A program made the translations under genes and the position numbers. A stretch of DNA of 64,000 nt from Pseudoglutamicibacter albus (GTDB lineage Bacteria; Actinomycetota; Actinomycetes; Actinomycetales; Micrococcaceae). The stretch covers positions 124,001-188,000 of the forward strand of contig NZ_JAKRCW010000002.1 of assembly GCF_022346425.1 (NCBI RefSeq). Reading direction: 5' to 3'. Positions 37,585-45,019 of the stretch are shown here, piece by piece. The notes beneath the pieces were generated by a model that worked only from the letters and a program-made list of their open reading frames with translations, did no database searches and was not told the origin of the DNA. The stretch's first letter is position 1; each line of letters opens with the position of its first letter.

Positions 37585-38445
37585 TCAGTGACGGTAGAGG
37601 CTCAACCGTTTATAGTCCTTGACCGCCCGATACCACGAACCGGAAACCGACCAACAGATAAGAGAAGTAAGCGGCAGGATTCCAAATAGCAACCAGACTA
37701 TGTGTGGATCCCGAATCGTGGTAGCAATGAACGGAAGCAACATGAGTGAGGTGGCGACAATGCCGAAAATTCGCCAACCGTTGCTGCCCTTGAAAGCCAG
37801 CACGCCAGTGATCAACGCGAACAAAGCGGTGACAATACTAAAAGCGGAGGCGATCCACAGCATGATCCTAATACTCTCCAAGAACTGCTCGGCAGAAATA
37901 CCCCGCCTCGCCGCTTCCAGTATGTTTTCATCCTTCGTTAGGTGCTCCAAAGCCGAGTAGCTTGCGGAACTCGCGTAAACGAAGATTGCAATGCTGGCCA
38001 CGACATAGAAGGTGCCCCAAATCCACGCAGCGATCGAAGCGATCACAACACTCGCAGGGCGTTTAGGCGGGCTAGACGGAATCGAGTCACTCGAATAATT
38101 CCCCCAGCCAGGCCCCTGCGGAGCATACGCACCCTGAGGTGCCTGGTACATATGCGGATCCTGCGGAACATACTGGGCATGCTGAGCAGGCGGCACCTGA
38201 TTCGGCATGTGCGGTTGTTGCTGCGGTGCTCCATCCCATCCGAAGCTCTGCTGGCCCTGCCCCGAAGGCTGCGTAGGCACCGGCTCATGCGCAGACGAAT
38301 GCGGCACATCCGCTTGCCGTTCACCGTACGGGTCAGGGTGGGCTGACCCCGTTTCGTAGGTCCGGTGGTTCTGAGAGTCGTCCTGTCGCCCGAGGGTTCG
38401 GGCAGGGAGAATGGTCAGATCATGTCGAACAGCAGAAAGCGTCAC
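37585..38445 (-). pseudogene. Four-helix membrane protein, copy 1, 5' end replaced by an IS
   Basis: Native sequence runs from the stop at 37585 to about 38336; beyond that the frame continues into the IS3 element, so its first ~36 codons are IS-derived and the native start is lost. The rest is a Pro/Gln/Tyr-rich cytoplasmic part (QAPQGAYAPQGPGWG) and four membrane helices (residues ~135-280), almost identical to copy 2. Compared with copy 2 it has an extra ~33-residue stretch after YGERQ. It might still be expressed from IS sequence, but its proper promoter and start are gone. Confidence 0.75.
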
Positions 38446-38706
38446 ACCCCGGAACAGGTCGTCCGCAAGCTCGGGCAGGCCGACAGGATGCTCGCCGACG
38501 GCGCGGATGTCGCGGCGGTGTGCCGGGAACTCGGGGTGTCCGAGCAGACGTATTACCGGTGGCGTAACCAGTACGGCGGGTTGAAGGCCGATGACGCGAA
38601 ACGCCTGAAGGAGCTCGAGAAGCAGAACGCGACGCTCAAGCGGCTGATCGCCGAGGCGGAGTTGGAGAAGGCCGCGCTCAAGGAGTTGGCTGAGGGAAAC
38701 TTCTAG
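38422..38706 (+). CDS. IS3-family transposase OrfA
   Basis: 94 residues. HTH_Tnp_1-type helix-turn-helix (TPEQVVRKLGQADRMLADG, VCRELGVSEQTYYRWRNQYGG) followed by a leucine-zipper-like coiled coil (KRLKELEKQNATLKRLIAEAE). ATG 38422 is chosen because the HTH starts at once; an upstream in-frame extension adds non-conserved residues. Binds IS ends. The last codons contain the frameshift heptamer. Confidence 0.92.
   Translation: MSNSRKRHTPEQVVRKLGQADRMLADGADVAAVCRELGVSEQTYYRWRNQYGGLKADDAKRLKELEKQNATLKRLIAEAELEKAALKELAEGNF
38694..38700 (+). promoter_or_regulatory. Programmed -1 frameshift heptamer GGGAAAC
   Basis: In the orfA frame it reads G GGA AAC, the X XXY YYZ pattern, two codons before the orfA TAG. 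orfB lies in the -1 frame and is open across this point. Slippage here would make the OrfAB fusion transposase, as is known for IS3 elements. Confidence 0.65.
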
Positions 38707-38738
38707 GCCCGGGCAGGCGCCGCGCCGCCGTCGCTCAC

Positions 38739-39644
38739 TTGATCAGGACACTGCAGGTGAGTGAACGGATGGCGTGCCGTCTGGCCGGGCTGTCCCGCTC
38801 CGCGTACCGGCGGCCGCTCAAGGGCGACACGACCGCAGACCCGGACCAAGCGTTGCGGGACTGGCTGCGAGCCTGGGCGAAGAAGCACCCCCGCTACGGG
38901 TACCGGCGCGCCTATCACGATGCCCGCGCCGAGGGCTGGGTCGTGAACCACAAGAAGATCCAACGCCTCTGGCGTGACGAGGGCCTCCGCGTCCTGCAGC
39001 GGCGGCGTCGCAAACGCGTCGGGTCCTCGACCGTCGGCCCGGCGACAGCGGACGCACCGAACGTGGTGTGGGCGGTGGACTTCCAGTTCGACGCCGACGA
39101 GCAGGGCCGGCCGATCAAGATCTGCTCGATCGTCGATGAGCACACCCGGGAATGCATCGGCGGGCTGGTCGAGCGGTCGATCACCGCCGACCGGCTCACC
39201 GCGCATCTCGAGGATCTCGTCGCCGTCCGCGGCGCTCCAGCTGTGCTCAGGTCGGACAACGGGCCGGAGTTCATCAGCGAAGCGATGGCCGACTGGGCAG
39301 GCACCCGCACCGGCCTGTCCTACATCCCACCGGGATCGCCGTGGCGGAACGGGTACGTCGAGTCGTTCAACAGCCGGCTCCGCGACGAGTGCCTCAACAT
39401 CAACAGCTACTACTCGCTGCTGCACGCGCAAGTCGTGATCGGCGACTGGAAAAACGAGTACAACCATCACCGCCGACACTCCTCGCTCGGCTACCTACCC
39501 CAGTCGAGTACGCTCGGCAATGCACCCATCAAATCGAAACCGACGACTCACAAAACGTCCGGACCGAATGAAGGGGGCGGCCCAGAAGGTCTGGTTCGTC
39601 CCGGTCTCATAAGCGCAAGCGTAGCGTTTGAGGCCGGGATTTAG
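38739..39644 (+). CDS. IS3-family transposase OrfB (DDE integrase core)
   Basis: Shown from the first TTG; in the cell most likely made as an OrfAB fusion by -1 frameshift. An HTH_21-like segment (HPRYGYRRAYHDARAEGW) precedes the rve catalytic core: first Asp in WAVDFQFD, second in LRSDNGPEF, and Glu in NGYVESFNSRLRDE, about 35 residues after the second Asp. All three catalytic residues are intact. The frame runs through the right inverted repeat, and its last ~20 residues come from the flanking module leader, so the C-terminus is chimeric. Confidence 0.9.
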   Translation: MIRTLQVSERMACRLAGLSRSAYRRPLKGDTTADPDQALRDWLRAWAKKHPRYGYRRAYHDARAEGWVVNHKKIQRLWRDEGLRVLQRRRRKRVGSSTVGPATADAPNVVWAVDFQFDADEQGRPIKICSIVDEHTRECIGGLVERSITADRLTAHLEDLVAVRGAPAVLRSDNGPEFISEAMADWAGTRTGLSYIPPGSPWRNGYVESFNSRLRDECLNINSYYSLLHAQVVIGDWKNEYNHHRRHSSLGYLPQSSTLGNAPIKSKPTTHKTSGPNEGGGPEGLVRPGLISASVAFEAGI

Positions 39645-39746
39645 CGGTTAAAACGGGCAAGATGTCGAGCCTGGGTCCTGCATAAAAAAATTCTGTGTTT
39701 CCCTATTGACAGTGATATAGGTCACATAGGAATATCTTCTCAACAC
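39584..39746 (+). repeat. Module leader, copy 2
   Basis: 163 bp matching copy 1 (34169-34330) from AGAAGG to CTTCTCAACAC. The hairpin at 39600-39638 has the same ten-pair stem as copy 1 but a different loop. It starts exactly at the right end of the IS. Confidence 0.9.
39706..39735 (+). promoter_or_regulatory. Promoter of the I36-like gene with embedded Crp-type operator
   Basis: -35 TTGACA (39706-39711) abuts GTGATATAGGTCAC (39712-39725), a perfect GTGA-N6-TCAC palindrome, and then TAGGAATAT (39727-39735) as the -10 region. A dimer bound there would cover the spacer, so repression is more likely than activation. Confidence 0.65.
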
Positions 39747-39805
39747 CACATAGGTGTTTTTAAGACACTGCCTCCTCGTGAGGCCATGCTCAAAAGGATG
39801 ACGAC

Positions 39806-40165
39806 ATGGAGATGAAAAAGCTTTGTGCCGCTCTAGCCGTGGTTGCAGCCGGAATCGGTTTCGCTCAACCCGCGCAAGCCGCAGCTAAAGACTGCGGCAC
39901 CAATCTAGCTTGCTTGTTCGAACATAGGGACTTCGGAGGACTTCTAGGATCTCGCCGAGCGGGGTTAAAGGTGATGAACCTCTCAAGCGGAGCGAATGAC
40001 AAGATGAGCTCGTGGATGAACCGCACTAGCCGGAACGCTGCTTGGTATGAGCACGCGGATGGCAAAGGTAAGTGTTACACCATGCGGCAAAATTCGATCC
40101 AAAACTCTATCGGATGGTTCGCTAATGATACCGCTACGTCCTGGCGGACGGATCGCGGCTGCTAA
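39806..40165 (+). CDS. Secreted peptidase inhibitor I36/crystallin-like protein
   Basis: 119 residues after AAAGGATG. A classic signal peptide (KK, hydrophobic core, AQPAQA) with likely cleavage near residue 27. The ~92-residue mature part has C-x5-AC-LFEHRDFGG, then NLSSGANDKMSSWMN, AAWYEHADGKGKC and a terminal Cys. The F-x-G-G...NDK-x-SS pattern is that of beta/gamma-crystallin-like peptidase inhibitor I36 (SMPI) proteins. Four cysteines could form two disulphides. Its terminator and the following ABC genes suggest export, sensing or self-protection linked to this protein. Target unknown. Confidence 0.75.
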   Translation: MEMKKLCAALAVVAAGIGFAQPAQAAAKDCGTNLACLFEHRDFGGLLGSRRAGLKVMNLSSGANDKMSSWMNRTSRNAAWYEHADGKGKCYTMRQNSIQNSIGWFANDTATSWRTDRGC

Positions 40166-40181
40166 CTGTTTTTACTGGTTT

Positions 40182-40218
40182 CCGGGGTGCAGTTAGCAAG
40201 CTGCACCCCGGTCTTTTT
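40182..40218 (+). terminator. Terminator between the I36-like gene and the ABC genes
   Basis: A perfect 11-bp stem (CCGGGGTGCAG with CTGCACCCCGG), an eight-base loop and TCTTTTT. The AAAGAGG Shine-Dalgarno of the ATPase follows directly. It should make the secreted protein far more abundant than the transporter, which depends on read-through or an unseen promoter. Copy 1 keeps only its 3' edge (CGGTCTTTTT). Confidence 0.9.
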
Positions 40219-40226
40219 AAAGAGGC

Positions 40227-40916
40227 ATGATGACTGCTGTGACTGTGGAAAACGTCCACAAGTATTTGGGTGTAGGCGCTCAGCGCACACACGTTTTGCG
40301 AGGTATTGATCTTCAGGCTTCGGCCGGAGAGTTTGTTGGATTAGCAGGTAAGAGCGGTTCAGGTAAAACGACCCTTTTACGTGCCATTGCTGGCTTGATT
40401 CCTCTGGATAAGGGCCGAATTGATGTTCTTGGTGTCGATGTAGGTCAGGCCAGTGAGGCGCAGGTTCTGGACCTGCGGCGTAACGTGGTCGGTTTCGTGC
40501 ACCAGGACGACCTGTTGATCCAGGAACTGACGGCTGCTGAGAACGTGATGCTCGTGTTGTCTGCAGCGGGTGTTTCGCAGCGCGATGCTGAAGCTATGGC
40601 TAGGGAATCGTTGACTCGCGTGGGCTTGGGAGAGTTACTTGACCGTTACCCAGCTGAGCTTTCCCGCGGCCAATGCCAGCGCGTCGGTATCGCGCGCGCG
40701 CTGAGCGGCGAGCGGCGCGTTCTGCTTGCTGATGAGCCTTCAGCTGCGTTGGACACTGAGAACTCTCATGCAATGTTCGGACTGTTCCGTGACCTAGCGG
40801 AAGCTGGTAGCACGGTGATCGCTACGAGCCATGACCCGATCATGAATGAGTACTGCCATACCGGCTATGCCCTGGTTGACGGGCGTATAGAGGCAGGTGA
40901 GGTTCGTGGTGGGTAG
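40227..40916 (+). CDS. ABC transporter ATP-binding protein (MacB/LolD type), copy 2
   Basis: 229 residues, same length and motifs as copy 1: Walker A GKSGSGKTT, signature LSRGQCQRVGIARAL, Walker B RVLLADEPSAALD, switch TSHDP. Differences from copy 1 are scattered and mostly conservative, clustering in the helical domain (residues ~115-140), which contacts the permease and may fit each ATPase to its own partner. Overlaps the permease start. Intact and presumably active. Confidence 0.93.
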   Translation: MMTAVTVENVHKYLGVGAQRTHVLRGIDLQASAGEFVGLAGKSGSGKTTLLRAIAGLIPLDKGRIDVLGVDVGQASEAQVLDLRRNVVGFVHQDDLLIQELTAAENVMLVLSAAGVSQRDAEAMARESLTRVGLGELLDRYPAELSRGQCQRVGIARALSGERRVLLADEPSAALDTENSHAMFGLFRDLAEAGSTVIATSHDPIMNEYCHTGYALVDGRIEAGEVRGG

Positions 40917-43347
40917 GTATGTGGAGAAGATCCTCGGTAAAAAGGGCCGATATCGCTTTGTGCTTGTGGTGCTAGCCGTTGTGGTAGGCATGCTGAGCTG
41001 GGTGGCCACAGCTGACAGACAAATGTCAATGAAACCTGCCGATGACGCCCAGATGCAGTTTGGAGACAGAACAGCACGACTAGAGATACCTCTTTTTTCA
41101 AATGCCGGAGAGAAGGAATCTGTGCGGTCGGCGTTGAACCGGCCAGGGGACGGCCTGATTGCAATAGCCACCTCTGCTGACCTGTATTTGGATACTGATC
41201 GAGAGCGTCGTAGGGCCATGAGCGAGGGGGATTGGCCACACATTGGTCAGGAGTTTGGGTATAGCCTCACTTCTGGGCGGTGGGCTGATAAGCCTGGCGA
41301 GGTCGTAGTTGCCGGAGAATCCGATCTTTCGGAGGGTGAAACGGTAACCGGGTTAGGAGGAAATGTAAACCTGACGGTTGTTGGTAAAGCCAAAAATAGA
41401 TTCCTGCCCGGAGTAGAAAGGCTTCTGGCGTTCCCTGGCACGTGGAACACGATCGACCCCGCGGCATCGGAGATCAGTGCTGCGGCCATATCGACAACGT
41501 TGTATTCCAGCGCTATGACTAACCGTGAGGCACTGGAGGAGTATGTTTATACACATCTCGATGAGAAGACGGCGGCGCAACTCGAGTCACTTGACGGTGT
41601 CACGTTGGGGGCCGGGTTCTTACCTCGTTCTTTTGTTGAGGACCGCCCCCACCTTGGGATAGCCGATCAATACTCTTTTGTATTTGGTGTATTCGCACTC
41701 CTTTTGCCGATGTCCCTTGTCGCTTTCTTATGGGCCTGGTCTAAGAAACTTCTAGCACCGGTGAATAACCAGTTGTATACGCTGGGTGTGAATCCAGCGC
41801 CTTTGTGGAAAACCGCATTCAGAAAGATCGGGCTTGCTGTCGCCCTTGCATCTGTCCTGGGTATGGCGTTGGGGGTTGGTGTTGCTTGGTTGGTAGCTCC
41901 GGCGCTGGCTGATCTCGTAGGTATTCAAGGCCCAGGGCCGCAGATCCCAACCAAGTGGTTGGCCGTCATCGCAGTTGGGGTGATCGTCAGTTTCGTAGCG
42001 GGTGGCATTATCACGCGTCCGCGAGTAAGCCGCTCCGTTGCCGTGGGCGCTTCCGCGGACAGAGCCCAACGGGTATTTTCTTCCAAGAAATTGCTATGGG
42101 GAACGGGTGTTGCAGCAGTTCTCACGCTGGTAGGCGTGGGTGTCGCATCGGTGCAACTAGGAATTGATGTCCTCGAAACGTGGGCGCCGCTGCCGGTAGC
42201 TGTGTGGTCTTTGTTCTTGTCGTTGGTAATTACTGGTTATGTGAGCCGAAAATTCCCTATCAAACCACGGCCGCTCGCGCAGCGACTAGCTACGTACCAC
42301 CGAGCCTTGACAGTTTTTGCTATCGCTCTGCTCAGTGTCGCTATCGGTAATCTCATGTTCAGCTCGACTTTTGCTCAAAGCATCACGGCCGCCCATAACA
42401 AGTCATTGATCTCACTCTTGCCTGAGGATCAATTCGGTGTAGAACAGGAGCACCCGAACGGGCTTAAAGCTAGCGAGAAGACAGTCAACGACCTCGCGCA
42501 TAAGCTCGGGCTCAAGGAGCCGGTGGCAGTGACAAACACAGGAGGCCAGTTCGACATCATAGAGGGCGTCGATGGGTCGTACGGTATCAGCGCTGTTGAT
42601 GATGCGGACGATCTTGGGAGGATTCTTGGTCGCGCGCTAAGCAGCGAGGAAGCCGCCACCTTGGATAAGGGGGGTCTGCTTGTACGTGATTCGGCGTTTC
42701 TAGACGGATCTCAAGCTCGTGTTTTTTCTGAGAGCATTCCAGATGGTGAGCTACTCCCCGCAGCTCAGGCAGATTTCGGCGAGCACTGGGAAGCAAACGC
42801 AGCTGCATTCATGCTTACTAAGACAGCTAAAAAGCATCGGCTATCGCTTGAAGGATTGAGGTGGGTCTTCACTGATCTGTCTGAATCGCAGCAGAAAGAA
42901 CTGCTGGCAGAGGCGTTAGAGAGCCGGATTTCCCGCGATCTCTTGCAGGTTCCTCTCAAGCAAGAAGCGAGCACGCCAAGCAACGTGTATTTCAGCTTGG
43001 CGTCCGCGTTGATCGGCTCCTGTGTGATCGTGATCATGGTGAGCCGCACTAATGCGAAGAGCTTGGAAGCATTGAATTCAACGTTCTGGACGCTGGGCCT
43101 GCCGGCCTCGTGGCAACGCTGGGTGCTCAGATGGAGCATCGGCAGTATTGCGGTCAAGGCGTTCGTGCTGGGGCTGATTACGGGCCTTGGAACCGCAGCT
43201 CTGATCTCACAACTCATGGGTGATGTGTTGCCTTTCACCATTGACTGGATGACTATCCTGTATGCTGCGGCAGCACTGGTTCTAGGGTCGATTGTGGGCC
43301 TACTTATTGTGGGGCTATCAAGTCGGAAGAACAACGCTCACTCCTGA
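40909..43347 (+). CDS. Large FtsX-like ABC permease, copy 2
   Basis: About 812 residues from GTG 40909 (40906 and 40897 are in frame). Same layout as copy 1: N-terminal helix, external domain, about six central helices, second external domain, three C-terminal helices. By eye somewhat more than half of the residues match copy 1; helices and short blocks such as LAFPGTWNTIDPAA, GIQGPGPQ and SLIGSC-type segments are kept, while the external domains differ most. This is the permease next to the I36-like gene, so its external domains may recognise that protein or its target. Confidence 0.8.
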   Translation: MGRYVEKILGKKGRYRFVLVVLAVVVGMLSWVATADRQMSMKPADDAQMQFGDRTARLEIPLFSNAGEKESVRSALNRPGDGLIAIATSADLYLDTDRERRRAMSEGDWPHIGQEFGYSLTSGRWADKPGEVVVAGESDLSEGETVTGLGGNVNLTVVGKAKNRFLPGVERLLAFPGTWNTIDPAASEISAAAISTTLYSSAMTNREALEEYVYTHLDEKTAAQLESLDGVTLGAGFLPRSFVEDRPHLGIADQYSFVFGVFALLLPMSLVAFLWAWSKKLLAPVNNQLYTLGVNPAPLWKTAFRKIGLAVALASVLGMALGVGVAWLVAPALADLVGIQGPGPQIPTKWLAVIAVGVIVSFVAGGIITRPRVSRSVAVGASADRAQRVFSSKKLLWGTGVAAVLTLVGVGVASVQLGIDVLETWAPLPVAVWSLFLSLVITGYVSRKFPIKPRPLAQRLATYHRALTVFAIALLSVAIGNLMFSSTFAQSITAAHNKSLISLLPEDQFGVEQEHPNGLKASEKTVNDLAHKLGLKEPVAVTNTGGQFDIIEGVDGSYGISAVDDADDLGRILGRALSSEEAATLDKGGLLVRDSAFLDGSQARVFSESIPDGELLPAAQADFGEHWEANAAAFMLTKTAKKHRLSLEGLRWVFTDLSESQQKELLAEALESRISRDLLQVPLKQEASTPSNVYFSLASALIGSCVIVIMVSRTNAKSLEALNSTFWTLGLPASWQRWVLRWSIGSIAVKAFVLGLITGLGTAALISQLMGDVLPFTIDWMTILYAAAALVLGSIVGLLIVGLSSRKNNAHS

Positions 43348-43362
43348 AGGTTGACCCAAAAA

Positions 43363-43408
43363 CGATGGGTGGCGTGCCCCCTCTAGTTCGGGGGAACGCC
43401 ACCCATCG
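43363..43408 (-). terminator. Terminator between convergent genes, copy 2
   Basis: Same hairpin as 37520-37565, base for base, with AAAAA upstream (TTTTT on the minus strand). Confidence 0.85.
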
Positions 43409-43427
43409 ATTAACCTTCTCAACGCTC

Positions 43428-44111
43428 TCAGTGACGGTAGAGGCTCAACCGTTTATAGTCCTTGACCGCCCGATACCAAGAACCGGAAACCGACCAACAG
43501 ATAAGAGAAGTAAGCGGCAGGATTCCAAATAGCAACCAGACTATGTGTGGATCCCGAATCGTGGCAGCAATGAACGGAACCAACATGAGTGAGGTGGCGA
43601 CAATGCCGAAAATTCGCCAACCGTTGCTGCCCTTGAAAGCCAGCACGCCAGTGATCAACGCGAACAAAGCGGTGACAATACTAAAAGCGGAGGCGATCCA
43701 CAGCATGATCCTAATACTCTCCAAGAACTGCTCGGCAGAAATACCCCGCCTCGCCGCTTCCAGTATGTTTTCATCCTTCGCTATGCGTTCCAAAGCCGAG
43801 TAGCTTGCGGAACTCGCGTAAACGAAGATTGCAATGCTGCCCACGACATAGAAGGTGCCCCAAATCCACGCAGCGATCGAAGCGATCACAACACTCGCAG
43901 GGCGTTTAGGCGGGCTAGACGGAATCGAGTCACTCGAATAATTCCCCCAGCCAGGCCCCTGCGGAGCATACGCACCCTGAGGTGCCTGGTACATATGCGG
44001 ATCCTGCGGAACATACTGGGCATGCTGAGCAGGCGTCACCTGATTCGGCATGTGCGGTTGGCGTTCACCGTACGGGTCAGAGGAGTTAGGAGTGTCAGGT
44101 GTGTTCGTCAT
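43428..44111 (-). CDS. Four-helix membrane protein, copy 2
   Basis: 227 residues, intact start (MTNTPDTPNSSDPYGERQ). Residues 1-75 are Pro/Gln/Tyr/Gly-rich and cytoplasmic (YVPQDPHMYQAPQGAYAPQG); then four membrane helices with a short charged loop (DENILEAARRGISAEQF) between helices 1 and 2. Nearly identical in DNA to copy 1 over ~700 bp, much more so than the permeases. No enzyme motif. Function unknown; convergent to the ABC operon in both copies, so an accessory or immunity-type role is possible. Confidence 0.8.
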   Translation of the reverse strand: MTNTPDTPNSSDPYGERQPHMPNQVTPAQHAQYVPQDPHMYQAPQGAYAPQGPGWGNYSSDSIPSSPPKRPASVVIASIAAWIWGTFYVVGSIAIFVYASSASYSALERIAKDENILEAARRGISAEQFLESIRIMLWIASAFSIVTALFALITGVLAFKGSNGWRIFGIVATSLMLVPFIAATIRDPHIVWLLFGILPLTSLICWSVSGSWYRAVKDYKRLSLYRH

Positions 44112-44145
44112 GTTTTCTCAAAGCTCCGGTTCCGAAGAACGTTGT

Positions 44146-44925
44146 CTAGCGGCGTGAACGTTTAAGTTGGGTCTGATGCCGGATCCACGTGTTTGTTGCC
44201 GGGGTAGTCCACCCAACAACCATGATGACGGTCGCCGCGAGCCACAGGATGGCCACAAGTGGATTTTCTGTGAAGCCGAAAAGAGCCAAGACTCCAGCTA
44301 CTGTAGCCAAGATCACCCCGACGATGCGCCACGCGTTGGAGCCAGTGATAATGAAAATCGCGGCAACAGAAAGCAGCGCGCAAAACACGAGGAGCCCGAT
44401 ACCCAATCCGCGCATCAGCCCTGACAAGGCATCGAAGCCACCCATACTGTCCACACTGCGGTGGAACTCATCAATCAGCTCCGCCGGCATCTCCTCAACG
44501 AGGACGCGTTCAAGCTGTTGCGGCGAGAGATTCGAAACCATAAACAGACCGAAGCTTGAAAGAAGACCGAGCGCGGACAAAACCCACGCGAGCACACAAC
44601 CGGCGATCATGAGTCCGGGCCGGCGCATCGGCTGCTGCTGTTGTTGCCAAGAGTTGTTGACCGGCCAGCCGTTCTGGTCATAACCGGAACCTGGTTGCCC
44701 CCAGCCAGGTTGCGGATTCGAATCCCAGCCGTTCATAGCGTTGTAGTTACCCTGCCGCGGCTCAGACGCACTCTGCTCAGGCATAGGCTGCTGCGGATTC
44801 ACCGGTGGGGGATAACTGCCCGGAGGAACATCCTCGCGCCGGACTCCGTAGCGAGGCTCATCCGGGGTGCCGCCAGCGGGTCCCTCAGGATTGCTACTTC
44901 GGTTAACGTCAGGGGTTTCGCTCAT
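44146..44925 (-). CDS. Four-helix membrane protein, distant paralogue
   Basis: 259 residues with the same build as the two copies before it: a ~110-residue Pro/Gln/Asn-rich cytoplasmic tail (QQQQQPMRRPG at its end) and four helices. Shared blocks include the I-A-x4-AW opening of helix 1, and FIITGSNAWRIVGVILAT against ITGVLAFKGSNGWRIFGIVAT. The tandem position supports an old duplication. The start codon lies inside a 16-bp perfect inverted repeat, with the Shine-Dalgarno in the loop. Function unknown. Confidence 0.8.
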   Translation of the reverse strand: MSETPDVNRSSNPEGPAGGTPDEPRYGVRREDVPPGSYPPPVNPQQPMPEQSASEPRQGNYNAMNGWDSNPQPGWGQPGSGYDQNGWPVNNSWQQQQQPMRRPGLMIAGCVLAWVLSALGLLSSFGLFMVSNLSPQQLERVLVEEMPAELIDEFHRSVDSMGGFDALSGLMRGLGIGLLVFCALLSVAAIFIITGSNAWRIVGVILATVAGVLALFGFTENPLVAILWLAATVIMVVGWTTPATNTWIRHQTQLKRSRR

Positions 44926-44956
44926 ACCTCCATGCTACTGGTATGAGCGAAACCCC
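44912..44956 (-). promoter_or_regulatory. 16-bp perfect inverted repeat sequestering a start codon
   Basis: Arms at 44912-44927 and 44941-44956 (GTATGAGCGAAACCCC and its complement), with a 13-base loop. In the mRNA of the 44146-44925 gene the AUG lies in the 3' arm and GGAG at the loop edge, so folding would block initiation. Confidence 0.8.
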
Positions 44957-44965
44957 TTGAACCTT

Positions 44966-45000
44966 CCGTAACTCTCGAGGCAAAAACGCCGCAGTTACGG
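44966..45000 (-). terminator. Hairpin after yceI
   Basis: CCGTAACT and AGTTACGG form an eight-bp outer stem around a GGC/GCC inner stem. It lies between yceI and the next gene on the same strand and may end the yceI transcript, though no T-run follows. Confidence 0.5.
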
Positions 45001-45019
45001 CATATGCGCAGCTGTTGGA

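Larger units (their letters stand above)
38339..39584 (+). mobile_element. IS3-family insertion sequence, about 1246 bp
   Basis: Bounded by imperfect inverted repeats of ~43 bp (38339-38382 and 39542-39584) beginning TGGGC and sharing GGTCCGG and GAGTCGTC blocks. Carries overlapping orfA and orfB with a slippery heptamer. Visibly more GC-rich than the flanking module. Both borders are fixed by comparing the two module copies. The three bases on either side (GGG and GAA) do not match, so there is no target duplication; adjacent deletion or IS-IS recombination is likely. Confidence 0.85.

Noticed and set aside
38331-39590. Target-site duplication of the IS3 element
   Set aside because: The bases next to the two inverted-repeat tips (GGG and GAA) do not match at three, four or five positions.
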